Origin: Rhabdophis nuchalis
Lineage: Eukaryota > Chordata > Lepidosauria > Squamata > Natricidae
Assembly: GCA_039707465.1 (NCBI GenBank)
Contig: CM077644.1
Location: forward strand, 140,042,962-140,106,961
Length of the DNA: 64,000 bases
Direction: 5' to 3'
Shown here: in pieces, positions 11,041 through 21,541 of the stretch
Layout: each line of letters begins with the position of its first letter
Numbering within the stretch: the first letter of the stretch is position 1
Program-made: the position numbers and the translations under genes
The notes under the pieces: generated by a model
Told to the model about the DNA's origin: nothing
The model's input: the letters and a program-made list of their open reading frames with translations, nothing else
Databases searched by the model: none

Positions 11041-13490
11041 TAAATAATAATAATAATAATAATTTTATTTTTATAAACCTCTCCCGACGGGGACTCGGAG
11101 CGGTGTACAGGGAAAAAATTAAAACGCATAAAATACATATACAATAAATACACTAAGTTAAAAACCAAATTAAACTCAATTCAATTGTCCCTGCACTAAA
11201 ATTCCCATTAATTAAAACTAATAATCCCAAACCCTAAAGGTAGAGACTAACCTAGGCCGGCCAAACGGAAAAAGTGTGTTTTTAATTTCTGACGGAAGGA
11301 GCGGAGGTCCGTGGTTGTTCTAATGTCGGGGGGAAGGTCGTTCCAGAGGGCTGGGCCCGCCGCTGACAAAGTCTAGTGGACGGCACCCGGAGAAGTCCCT
11401 CTCTGTGGGAGCGAATCGGCCGTGAGGATGTATGGGGCAGGATCCAATCCTGCAGATAGCTAGGTCCCGAGCCATGGAGCGCTTTGAAGATGATAACTAG
11501 CACCTTGAAGCGCACCCGAAAGACGACAGGCAGCCAGTGCAGCTCGCGCAAGAGCGGTGTTATGTGGGTATACCTTGCGGTCCCCATTATTGCTCGCGCG
11601 GCTGCATTCTGGACCAGCTGAAGTCTTCGGGTACACCTCAAGGGGAGCCCCATGTAGAGAGAGTTACAATAGTCCAGTCGGGATGTCACGAGAGCATGAG
11701 TGACTGTGCAAAGGGCATCCTGATCCAATAGGGGGCGCAACTGGCGTACCAGGCGAACCTGGTAAAACGCCCTCCTGGCCACGGCTGTCACTTGATCTTC
11801 CATGGACAGCCGGGTATCCAGGAGGACACCCAAGTTGCGCGCCCCATCCACAGGGGCAAGGTGATCGCCCCCTATGGCCAGTGATGGAGTCAACTGGTTG
11901 AATCGGGCATCCGGAAACCACAGCCACTCGGTCTTGGCCGGGTTGAGCCTGAGTCTGTTACTTCCCATCCAGATCCGCACGGCTTCCAGGCACTGGCACA
12001 TCACCGCTACGGCATCGTTGGGGTGGTTTGGGGTAGATATATACAACTGCGTATCATCAGCGTAGAGGTGATACTCTACCCCAAAACCACGGATGATCTC
12101 GCCCAGCGGCTTCATATATGCGTTGAACAGGAGAGGCGAGAGGACCGACCTCTGAGGCACCCCACATGTGAGGGGTCTCGAGGTCGACTTCTGCTCTCCT
12201 GCCAACACAAATTGCGATCGACCAGAGAGGTAGGAGGAGAACCACCGTAAAACGGTGCCTCCCACCCCCAACCCCCCCAGCCGATGCAATAGGATACCAT
12301 GGTCGATGGTATCAAAAGCCGCTGAGAGGTCTAATAGGACCAGGATGGAGGAACAACCCCCATCTCTGGCCCTCCAGAGATCATCCACCAACGCGACCAA
12401 TGCCGTCTCGGTGCTATGCCTGGGCCGAAAGCCGGACTGGCGCGGGTCTAGATAATCAACTTCCTCCAGGTGACGGGGAAACTGTTGTGCCACCACACTC
12501 TCTACAACCTTCGCCAGGAAGGGAAGGTTGGAGACGGGACGATAGTTGGATAATAAAGTTGGGTCCAAAGAGGGCTTCTTCAGGAGGGGCCTCACCATGG
12601 CCTCTTTAAGGGAGGCAGGCAAGAATCCTTCACTTAAAGAAGCGTTGACAACCTTTTGGAGCCAGCCTCGTGTCACCTACCAGGATGCCAGTACAAGCCA
12701 GGAAGGACACGGGTCCAATAAACATGTGGTGGCTCGCAGTCGCCCACGTAACCTGTCCATATCCTCGGAAGTAACAGAGTCAAACTCCTCCCAACCAGGA
12801 TCCGCCTCGTGGCCTCCCACTGGAGGACCTCGTGGCCGCAATGGAGACTAACTCGTTATGGATCTGAGCGATTTTCTCCTGCAGATAAATCACAAATTCC
12901 TCTGCTCTACCCTGTAATGGGGCTTCCCGCACCCTCTGTTGAAGGAGGGAGCGGGTCACCCTAAACAGGGCGGCAGGGCGGTTATCTGCAGATGCTATGA
13001 GAGTGGCACAATGATGGCGTTTGGCCACTCTCAGCGCCACAATGTAAGTCCATAAATGGGCTCTTACCTGTGTTCGGTCGGATTCAGATCGAGTAGACCT
13101 CCATCTTCTCTCTAGGCATCTCTTGTGGCGCTTCATCACCCTTAGCTCCTCGGTAAACCAAGGAGCCAGAGTGGCTCGCTGCCGCAAGAGAGGCCGCAAG
13201 GGCGCGACCCGATCCAAGGCTCCCGTGGTCGCAGTATTCCATGCGGCCACGAGGTCCTCCATCGGGGCGCGGGTCAGGGGTACAGGAAGTGGTCCAAGCG
13301 CCACCTGGAACCCGTCAGGGTCCATCAGGCGCCCGGGGTGGAACCAGATAGGCAACTCAGGTTCCGCCTCCCCGCGGTGGGGGACAGCGGTTGGAAAGTC
13401 GAGCCGGAGAAGTGAGTGGTCTGACCATGACAAGGGCGTGATGACTATATCCCCTATACCCAGATCACTCTTCCATTGGCCTGAGACAAA
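11041..13490 (-). mobile_element. L2 LINE copy A (5'-truncated, broken ORF2)
   Basis: ORF2 pieces at 13433-12780 (217 aa, end of endonuclease and linker) and 12676-11282 (464 aa, reverse transcriptase with [11 protein letters not shown] and the C-terminal [20 protein letters not shown] region) are joined by a frameshift near 12700-12780; the C-terminus is frameshifted again by a deletion near 11370. The 3' end is a distinct subtype (ACCTCTCCCGACGGGGACTC) with a short (AAT)n tail at 11044-11062. Homology to copies C and D stops near 13490. A TAAATAA-type duplication at the ends is possible. Same strand as RAP1GAP. Confidence 0.9.
11282..12676 (-). pseudogene. L2 ORF2 reverse-transcriptase fragment (copy A)
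   Basis: 464-residue open stretch: RT fingers and palm ([24 protein letters not shown]), the YADD active-site box intact, thumb, and the L2-type C-terminal region. The catalytic-domain frame is open, but the fragment has no endonuclease and ends in a frameshifted tail, so it is not functional. PQRSVLSP replaces the PQGSVLSP seen in copies B, C and D. Confidence 0.88.
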
Positions 13491-14396
13491 GTTAAATAAA
13501 TGTAAAACTAGTGTAAATCCTAAAATTAGGATTAATGATGTTTAGAAGGAAAGAATACTTGCCAAATTCCTACCCACCAAATCTAAGAAATTACAACAAT
13601 CATAGTTCCCCCAGTATAGTGCAGAGACACTGGCCTTTTCTAAAGGTTTGTTCAGTCCTGGGCCAGGGTTTGGATATCAAATTCTGTATGACTGAATATG
13701 TAAACATTTTGCACCTATATACATTTTATTTTCTCTTTTTGCATATAAGCAGAGACACAGGACTGGAAATGACCATAACACAACTAAACTGTGAAATTTA
13801 TGAATGACTTCAAAATAACCCACGTAATAGTTTGAATTTAAGACTAGACCTCGAATCCTGGCTTGTCGTTGTCAAATTCCAACTCACACACAGTTGAAAG
13901 TTAGATTTAAGTACAGATTTTTTTAAATTTACAATCAACAATGAGCAAAATTACAAAAAACATATCAAATGTAATAGAAGGCATGGTCATTGTTGCAATG
14001 CTCAATTTTTACTGCTACTATAGTGTATTTGGCTAGCATGCTGGAATGTTTGGGTCTAAAAAGGAAGCAATTTAACGCATCTATTCTGGCAGAATATTAG
14101 TGTAAGAGGCCCAACATATAACACAGAGATCCCTGTAAGTACAATACATACTGCACTGTTTCAATTTCCCCAGTCATATGCACTCAACTAATGGGGTTTT
14201 AGGTATCCATCCTGCAAACACTGAGAAGGGAGTTCATGCTGCCTTCTCATTCTGGGAAAATTAAGCAATTTATAATTTGAAGGTTTCCAGGGAGATTTTG
14301 CAGGCTATCCTGTCCTTCTCTGTGAATGTCTATTAGCCTCAAATTGACAATATCTGAAGACAAATTTTGTCCTCTTCCCAATTCTACTCAACATAC

Positions 14397-14526
14397 CTGC
14401 TGGGCATCTCCCTCTGTGAAAGGCAACATTGTAGAGACATGGAACATGATCTCTTTGCCCCGAAAATTTGTGTAGATGGATTCTGTTCCTGTCTGACCTC
14501 TTGTAACATCCAGTCCACCTCGGAAC
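14397..14526 (-). CDS. RAP1GAP: RAP1GAP coding exon 12
   Basis: One base plus 43 codons starting [18 protein letters not shown] and ending [10 protein letters not shown], acceptor TTCAG and donor GTATGT. FRGGLD-GxTGxxSxY and [11 protein letters not shown] are Rap GAP core strands. It joins in phase to exon 11 (GG+G) and to exon 13. Confidence 0.96.
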
Positions 14527-14892
14527 CTGAACAGAACAAGAGAGGGAAGGCAAAGGGGAAGAGGGCCAAGAGAAGAAGGAGGACAAAAATTAGGTGTTTT
14601 TTTTAATTATCAAAGATGGGGACCTAATTCATGACTGTAATAATTGCATCTACTACTATTGGCCAAAACTTTTAGTCTGATACATATCTCAGGAAAAAAA
14701 AATAGGCCACTAAGGGAACCTATGGCCACATTAGTGAAGATTGTTGTTTGATTCATTTCCCTTCTGTTTTCAGTATTTTAAAGGAATCAGTTCACCTCCT
14801 ATTAGCATATTACAGCACCCTTCCATCATTTGGGCTGAGCTTGAACCAGAGGGGCTATTTTAAATTAGTAAAGATAAGCTAACTCCCTTGTG

Positions 14893-15070
14893 AGTCAGTG
14901 TGGTATAGTGGTTAAGGCACCATGCTAGAAACCAAGATACTGTGAGTTCTAGTTCTAGTCTCCTGCCTTGCGTACCAGCCAGCTGGGTGAGTCACTTTCT
15001 GTTAGCCTTATAGCAGGAAAGGGCAAAGGGGAAATTTTTGCCAAGAAAACTGCAGGTATTCAGTTCAGGC
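14893..15070 (+). mobile_element. tRNA-derived SINE
   Basis: A box A-like TGGTATAGTGGTTAAGGCAC at 14900-14919 and a weak box B region, followed by the same SINE body as at 24450 and 34676 (GTGAGTCACTTTCTGTTAGC, CCAAGAAAACTGCAGG). Not a functional tRNA: the body does not fold as a cloverleaf with CCA context. Confidence 0.65.
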
Positions 15071-15189
15071 AGTTGCCAGAAGCCAACACTGATTTGACGG
15101 CACACACAGATGCAAACAGACTCACAAGGAATCCACAGGGGAATTTATTTCTGAGTAAATATATGTTTTTCCATCCCATTTGAGGGGAC

Positions 15190-15370
15190 GGGGTGGTACA
15201 CTGCAGGTGCTTTCCCTTACACATTGTCACCTTGTGGGTCCTCTAAACCGTGCCTTTTCTGCTGCAGTTCCTGCCTTATGGAACATCCTCCCCATTGAGA
15301 TCTATCAGGCCCCTATCTTCCTATCATTCCGGAGAAGGCTTAAAACCTTGCTCTTCCACCTGCCCTTAGA
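15190..15370 (+). mobile_element. Old L2-like ORF2 C-terminal fragment
   Basis: Plus-strand frame NRAFSAAVPALWNILPIEIY then FRRRLKTLLFHLPLE matches the [15 protein letters not shown]...LFRxxLKTxxF end of L2 ORF2, at low identity. The adjacent hAT element (15377) inserted at its end. Confidence 0.65.
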
Positions 15371-15376
15371 ATAGGG

Positions 15377-16331
15377 CAGCAATGGCAAACCTTTTTAGGC
15401 TCGCGTGCCATAAGGGCGGGGGAGCGCAGGGGGGTCGTGTGCAGGCGTACTGCACCCATAATGCAATGTGCGACCCCCCCAGTGTGCATGGGCGCACTAC
15501 AGACACACCTCCCCCCATTTTTTACATGCTCTTTTCGCCCTCCCCGGGCTCCAGAGGCTTTATAGGAGCCTGGGGAGGGCGAAAAGAGACTCCCCCTCCC
15601 CCCGAGGCTTCAGCAACCTTCAGGAGGCTTCTCTGAAGCCTCCGGAGCACTCAAAATGATGCGCCACCGAAACTGGAAGTGACGTCTGATTTGCTTGGAG
15701 CGATATTTTGAGTGATCCAGAGGTTTCAGGGACCTTCAGGAGGCTTCCCTTAAGCCTCCAGACCAGTCAAAATGACGCTCCAAGCAAATCGGACATCACT
15801 TCCTGTTTTGGCGGCGCGTCATTTTGAGTGCTCCGGAGGCTTCAGGGATGCCTCCTGAAAGTTGCTGAAACCTCCGGAGGGCCTGGGAAGCCTCTGGAGC
15901 ACTCAAAATGACACACCACCAAAACCGGAAATGACCTCCGATTTGCTTGCAGTGTCATTTTGAGTGGTCTGGAGGCTTAAGGGAAGCCTCCTGAAGGTCA
16001 CTGAAGCCTCCAGATCACTCAAAATATAGCTCAAAGCAAATCGGATGTCACTTCCGGTTTTGGTGGCACATCATTTTGAGCGCCCCGGAGGCTTTAGGGA
16101 AGTTCATGAAGCCTCCGGAGGGCCTCTGGGTGGTGGGGGCGGGGGGGCGGGGGAGGCTCTTTTCGCCCTCGCCAGGCTCCTATAAAGCCTTTGGAGCCTG
16201 GGGAGGGTGAAAAAAGCATGAAAAAAGGGTGAATTCATCTGGCCAGCGCGCGCATGCACGCTGGCCAGCTGACAGGGCATTGCCTCGTGTGCCCTGAAAA
16301 ATGGCTCTGCGTGCCGCCTGTGGCATCACTG
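15377..16331. mobile_element. hAT-type nonautonomous element, GGAGGC-rich family, copy 2
   Basis: Begins CAGCAATGGCAAACC and ends GGCATCACTG with a perfect 8-bp target duplication GAATAGGG (15369-15376 and 16332-16339). At 955 bp it is longer than the copy at 1288 because of extra internal tandem units, each with a CTCCGGAGG-type palindrome, a TCAAAATGA block and an AACCGGAA block in alternating orientation. It is inserted at the very end of an L2-like fragment (15190-15370). Confidence 0.88.
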
Positions 16332-17310
16332 GAATAGGGCAAGACCAGAATATGGATACACTAGAGCAAAATAATCATGGGTATGACTTTCTAGAATTGT
16401 TGGTTTTATACTGTTTTATCACTTGTAAGAAACCTAGATTTTTTAGAAGATGCAGGGTTATAGATTTTTTTTTTTAAATAAAAATATATGCTGTTTCTTT
16501 GGATGGGCTCATCCATTGTGCTAGCCTGAAAACAAAAGAGTCATAACATAGTTTAATCATTATAGTCAAACCTATACCCACAGAAGGGTACTGTGGGAGG
16601 CTCTACAAGGATGAGAGCAGGTCTATTCTCAAGCTGTAACAAATATTCTGAGTCATTTGGACCTTTCAGGGGTAGTGAGAAATTTTCCTTGTTGGCTTCC
16701 ACAGTGAATCATGCCTGACTGAAGGCATCTCCATGAATGAGTAGAAATGATGACTGTGGGTGTAGAATGAAAGACTGATTGGTAGACCTTCAAAGCTCTC
16801 CAGAGAAGGAGAGAACAGGAGATTGCCCACAAGTGCTCTGAACAGTAACGGCTCATAAACAGACCATAAAACAATGGTTTCTTGTGGGTTTGAGTGCCAG
16901 GAGCTGAGGAAGACAATATCTTTCTTCTCAGCAATGATAGAATCTTTAACAAGGACACTAAATTAGTTGAACTTCACTTTCCAATCATATTTGGAAACGT
17001 TCAATTTAATAATGACTTTATGGATAGTAGGGACCTTCAAAACGAATTTGGAACCTGTGACTATTACTTTCGCCTTTCAATTTAACAAAACTTAAATAGA
17101 GACTTAAGAATTTAAAATAAAATACAAGCAAAAGGCAAAAAAATATTAAGATTTAAGAAAGTTAAATGGATTGGGCGACTAGGAATATTGGCTATTTTTG
17201 CTATAAGATCTGAAAAACAAGTAGAAGGTCCCTTCCAACTCTGCGAATCTGTTAAAGATAGTTAAATAATTTCTTACTTATTATAGTTAAATCATATCTT
17301 AAATAATATT

Positions 17311-17460
17311 GTGGACTGCTGTGGCCTAGAGGTGGTGCTCTCGCCTCACAATCAGGAGGTTGTGAGTTTGATCCTAGGGTAGAGGCAGATGTAGGGTCTC
17401 CTGCTTGGGCAGGGGGTTGGACTAGACGACCTGCAAGGTACATTCCAACTCTGTTAATCT
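17311..17460 (+). mobile_element. tRNA-derived SINE with LINE-like tail
   Basis: TGGCCTAGAGGTGGTGCTCT with GAGTTTGATCCTAGG resembles tRNA box A and box B; the tail GCAGGGGGTTGGACTAGACG...CCAACTCTGTTAATC resembles the CR1 3' end, which would let it use CR1 machinery. Confidence 0.65.
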
Positions 17461-17569
17461 GTTAATATACTTGTTGGAAATGACTAAAATGGAACTAAAC
17501 CCATACTAGGAACTGAGGCTTGATGAAGGTTGCAAATGGACACTAGAGGGAACCAAAGAGCCAGGCCAG

Positions 17570-17621
17570 AAAACAAACAAACAAACAAACAAACAAACAA
17601 ACAAACAAACAAACAAACAAT
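17570..17621. repeat. (AAAC)n microsatellite
   Basis: About 13 ACAA units. Confidence 0.95.
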
Positions 17622-17984
17622 CCCCAATCAAAATGGTTAAGTTGGCTATAATCTTTTTCTTATCCTAGAGTTTTTGGATAAGTGGACCAAAATGTTAACT
17701 AAAATCTCAGAATAAATACAAATTTAAATGAATAAATTTTTAAAAGATGAGAAAAAATTAAACACTTTTACCAGGTATTGACATTATAAAATTTGAAAGC
17801 ATGGAAGACACCAAAATTGAGATCATCAAAATGGGAATACAAAGGACAAATCGAGAAAAAGATCTGGACATGGAACAGATGCAACAAGAATCCTGGAATT
17901 TCTTTATGGGGTTTATAAAGTAGGTTGGAATGTCTTGAATGCCAAAGACCGATGAAAAGTCAAACCCACTGGAATAATTGAAAG

Positions 17985-18603
17985 CAGGGCCGTTAAACTC
18001 ACAGCCCGCAGGCCGGATGTGTCATGCGCTGGCCACGCCCACCCCGGTTTTTTGTTTTTTTTTTTAATTGAAATTTTTATAGTGTTTTACAATATTTCAC
18101 CCAGTGCTGTACAAAACGAAAGGAAGAGTTGGTTTCAAGTATCATCTATTGTCTTTAGGATCTCCAAAATCCACGTTCTCTCGGTACAGGCGTCGAGACG
18201 TCCAAAGTTCCAAGTGCATAGTCCACAAATGGCTTCCAAGTCTTCCAAAAGATATCTTTTTTATAAACCCCCTCTCTAAATTTAATATCACACGTCATTT
18301 TATCATTTAAAGCTAATTTCCACATTTCACAATACCATTCTTCTATTTTAATATTTACCTCTATTTTCCAATATCTTGCTATTACAATTCTACCCATTAT
18401 AATCATAATTCTAATCAATTCTTTCTCATGTTTTGTTAACTCTGGTTCATTAATTATCAATAACAATATAGTTTCTGGTCTCAATATTATTATTCTTTTC
18501 ATCATTTCACACATCGTTCTTTCTAATTGCTTCGCCCACCCCGGTTTAGCAAAGAGGAAAAAAGTCACGATACGTCACATGATGACGTGAGTTGACACCC
18601 CTG
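17985..18603. mobile_element. hAT-type MITE interrupted by an L1 insertion
   Basis: Starts CAGGGCCGTTAAACTC and ends GAGTTGACACCCCTG, flanked by ATTGAAAG (17977-17984) and ATTTAAAG (18604-18611), a 7/8 target duplication. The element is about 120 bp once the L1 insert (18051-18532) and one copy of its duplication are discounted. Confidence 0.82.
18051..18532 (-). mobile_element. 5'-truncated L1 insertion with 15-bp target duplication
   Basis: Minus strand encodes the L1 ORF2 C-terminus (RIVIARYWK, KIEEWYCEMWKLALNDKM, WKPFVDYAL) and ends in a poly-A (poly-T at 18051-18064 on the plus strand). The 15-bp repeat CGCCCACCCCGGTTT occurs at 18036-18050 and 18533-18547, a clear L1-type target-site duplication. 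Confidence 0.88.
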
Positions 18604-18611
18604 ATTTAAAG

Positions 18612-18990
18612 GCTAAAATTGTAAAAAACAAAAAGAAAGAATATAAAGTTGGATTGTTTGATCAGGGATAAATTATTTCTTTAATATATCTGATAACTTT
18701 TGCTGAATCATTTGAAAAGATGACATTATATGAACTGCAGATAAATAGTTAGGCTATGGGAATAAGGGTTTTTATTTGTAACTTTAAAAGAGGGTGAAAT
18801 GTTATCTTATGCTTGGTATGACAGAGCTTGAAAGATGCTTCATTATTATTATTGTTGCTTTTTTCTTTTCTTTTTGTTCTTTTTTTCTGCACTTCCTGCA
18901 CTTTTTCCTTCTAGTTTAGTTTGTATTAGTTTTTACTGTGTTTATTAAAAACTTTAATAAAATCATATTTTAAATTATATTTTAAAAAGA
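18612..18990 (+). mobile_element. Probable older LINE 3' UTR
   Basis: An A-rich block continues the sequence upstream of the MITE (17640-17976, including TTTATGGGGTTTATAAAGTAGG) and ends TTTATTAAAAACTTTAATAAAATC, which looks like a LINE 3' UTR with polyadenylation signal. No reading frame survives. The MITE at 17985 would have landed inside it. Confidence 0.4.
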
Positions 18991-19053
18991 AGGCCATCAA
19001 GGGCAATACAGGAAAAATAATTTGGTAGTAAGCTTAACATAGAAAGCACTTAC

Positions 19054-19154
19054 CCACGAAAATCCTGCAGCTGGATCCTATCGCCTAGCAGATCTAAAAA
19101 CTCCAAGAAGCCTAAACTCTCTTCTGTATTACTGAAGACTTCTTCCTCTGTGGT
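19054..19154 (-). CDS. RAP1GAP: RAP1GAP coding exon 11
   Basis: 33 codons plus 2 nt: [13 protein letters not shown], then [19 protein letters not shown] and a split Gly. Acceptor CCCCCAG, donor GTAAGT. It corresponds to the EEExF-EES-FLExLG-LQDF helix region in the GAP domain; the Gly codon is completed in exon 12. Confidence 0.95.
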
Positions 19155-19744
19155 CTGGGGGTAAAAAAGAGAAGAAAAGAAAGTGGGAAGAGATAGTCAT
19201 TTCTCATTCTTTCTTAAATTATCCCAAGGATCCTTTTGTACAAAGGATACAAGTCTGAAATGGTGTATAGCTGAGGTGCTCAGGTCCAATCACAGTAAAT
19301 TATTCACCTCACTGAGTGATTTTGGCCAAACCACTTTTCCAATCTTGTCAACCTCTTAAAAGAATTGTTACAAGAATAAAATGTATTTGGGGTGAAGTAT
19401 GCATTCCGGTATTTGCTTTTCAAGAAAAAAAAGAATATTAAAAATGATAGTAGAAAAATAAACTCCTCTTCCTGTTCAATACTTCCTCATTTTTCCCTAA
19501 ACTACAGAATGATGGAACATGCTGTGATGGTTTAGGCTGGGCCTAAAGACAAGGCCTGGTACCAAGTACCAAGCTGCCTTTTTTCTTGGTTGGCCCGTAA
19601 CCCGAATGAAGCCTATTAAAAAGCATGCTCTGGTTTTGCAATTCCAATAATACTGAACTGAAATTAAACTTTATGTTAATGTATAGCACAGCACAATATT
19701 TAAATACACAAGAAAAGTGATTTTGATGTTGATCCTAGTGGTTA

Positions 19745-20206
19745 TGAACATATGAACATATGAAGAACGGTTGCATGACCTGCATATGTCTAGTTTAATG
19801 AAAAGAAGGACTAGAGGAGACATGATAGCAGTGTTCTCAGGGGTTGCCACAAAGAAGAGGAAGTCAAACTATTCTCCAAGGCACCTGAGGGTAGAACAAG
19901 AAGCAATGGATGGAAACTAATCAAGGAGAGAAGCAACTTAGAACTGAGGAGAAATTTCCTGACAGTTAGGACAATTAATCAGTGGAACAACTTATCTCCA
20001 GAAATTGTGAATGCCCCAACACTGGAAGTTTTAAAGAAGATGTTCCATTTGTTTGAAGTGGTGTAGGGTTTCCTGCCTAGGCAGGGGGTTAGACTAGAAG
20101 ACCTCCAAGTTCCCTTCCAACTCGGCTATTGTATTGTATTGTATTGTATTGTATTGTATTGTGTTGTGTTGTGTTGTGTTGTGTTGTGTTGTGTTGTGTT
20201 GTATTG
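19745..20206 (+). mobile_element. CR1 LINE 3' end with pentanucleotide tail
   Basis: Contains the CR1 ORF2 end at nucleotide level (AACTGAGGAGAAATTTCCTG, CAGTGGAACAACTTATCTCC, GTGAATGCCCCAACACTGGA) and the CR1 3' end GGGGGTTAGACTAGAAGACC...CTTCCAACTC. The tail changes from (TATTG)n to (TGTTG)n (20126-20206). Confidence 0.85.
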
Positions 20207-21313
20207 GTTCTTGGCTGAGGGCCCTTCAGGATGTCTCATAAGAACCATGACAGAACATCGGAGAGCAACAGCAGTCTGGTCTGCTCACAGTTAACAAGGG
20301 TGGGGTTATAAGCCTTCTTGGAGGAAACCCCCCCCCCCTTTCATCTGATTAGCTCTTCAAACAATAACAAAGATTTTCCAGACTGAATGTGTTTGGCTTG
20401 AACATGGAGCAGAAAACTCAGTATCTCACCTGAAAAACTCCTTCTGTATGGTGGGGGAAAATAAATATTAGGTTTACAGCAAAGGGAGGAGGTCTATCCA
20501 GTGTCTTCCTGCGTGGAACAGTCTCTACTAATCTATATTTTACCATTTTAGAAAAATGTTGATTTTGTTTAATTTTTTTATTGCTGTTTGAGTACTCGTT
20601 TTCTATTTGGCACTTTAAAACCAAAGCATAAGGATAAAGATGCTGGCAGAGTTATTGTGCTGTAAGCTGCAAAGTTGTGGAATCAGAAAACTTTCTCACA
20701 TCAAAATGTTCTGCAGAATATTTTCCTACTTGAAACAAATTTAGCAGTTTCGAAACTATATGGAATTTGATTATCTATTGCCCAACATTGTTTCCAATAT
20801 TACACTAAAAGCATTTTTTCCCTGCACCAACAAAGCTTTTAATGTCTTTGAATGTACAATGGTTGCATCGTCAAATGGATTAGATTTTGATTTTTTCACA
20901 TCAAGTAATGTAGTCCAAATACACGTGCAGGATATTAAAGTAGAATCAAATTCATTTGCAGAAGAAAAAAAAATCCCCCAAAGTCCACATCTCTAATAAT
21001 AGGTATATTACTTTATAATTTTCCAAAAGGCAATTGACCTTTTCTTCAAAAAGAGTAACATGTGTCCTGAAATGGCTCCTACCTTTGAAGCAACGTTTTT
21101 CCACCAACCTTGCCTGTTATTTCTCACTGCTGCTGTTTTTGATTACTGAAGATAAGGCAGAAGTGACTGAGAACAGCGGGCATAAGATTAACAAGACAGA
21201 ATTGACTATATACAAGCAGCAGAAGCGAGGGAGGATGCAATGGAAGGAATGGAACTCTCCAGCTTCCCCACGTATACGTGAGCAACAGGTGTGAGAGTGA
21301 AAAGTATTTTTAC

Positions 21314-21397
21314 CTGCCCAAATTTTTGGTAGATGACACCAAACTTGAAGTTATTGCTGATGACATGTTCATCAAATGCAACAATGAGTTGGGAAGC
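21314..21397 (-). CDS. RAP1GAP: RAP1GAP coding exon 10
   Basis: 28 codons, [20 protein letters not shown] then VIYQKFGQ, acceptor CTCCTAG and donor [17 protein letters not shown] is a signature of the Rap GAP domain at the start of the catalytic half. The intron to exon 9 is only about 90 bp, the shortest here. Confidence 0.95.
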
Positions 21398-21487
21398 CTA
21401 GGAGATGGAGAAAAAGCTTGAATTAGCAGGCAGCTGGTTGGAGAAAAAAATATCTATATGGTACATTGAGAAACATACAGGGGTTAC

Positions 21488-21541
21488 CTTAGGATACAGC
21501 ACAGGAAAGAAGCGGTCAACATTCACATCTTCACAGAGCAG
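21488..21541 (-). CDS. RAP1GAP: RAP1GAP coding exon 9
   Basis: A 54-nt exon encoding LLCEDVNVDRFFPVLYPK, acceptor CCTTGCAG and donor GTAACC, phase 0. The sequence is nearly invariant in the family. The frame stays open further upstream (to about 21715), but that extension is intron: the conserved protein needs MAK joined directly to LLCED. Confidence 0.95.

Noticed and set aside
11537..13545. Many 60-140 aa plus-strand frames across L2 copies A-D
   Set aside because: Antisense shadows of L2 ORF2; they recur at the same relative position in every copy.
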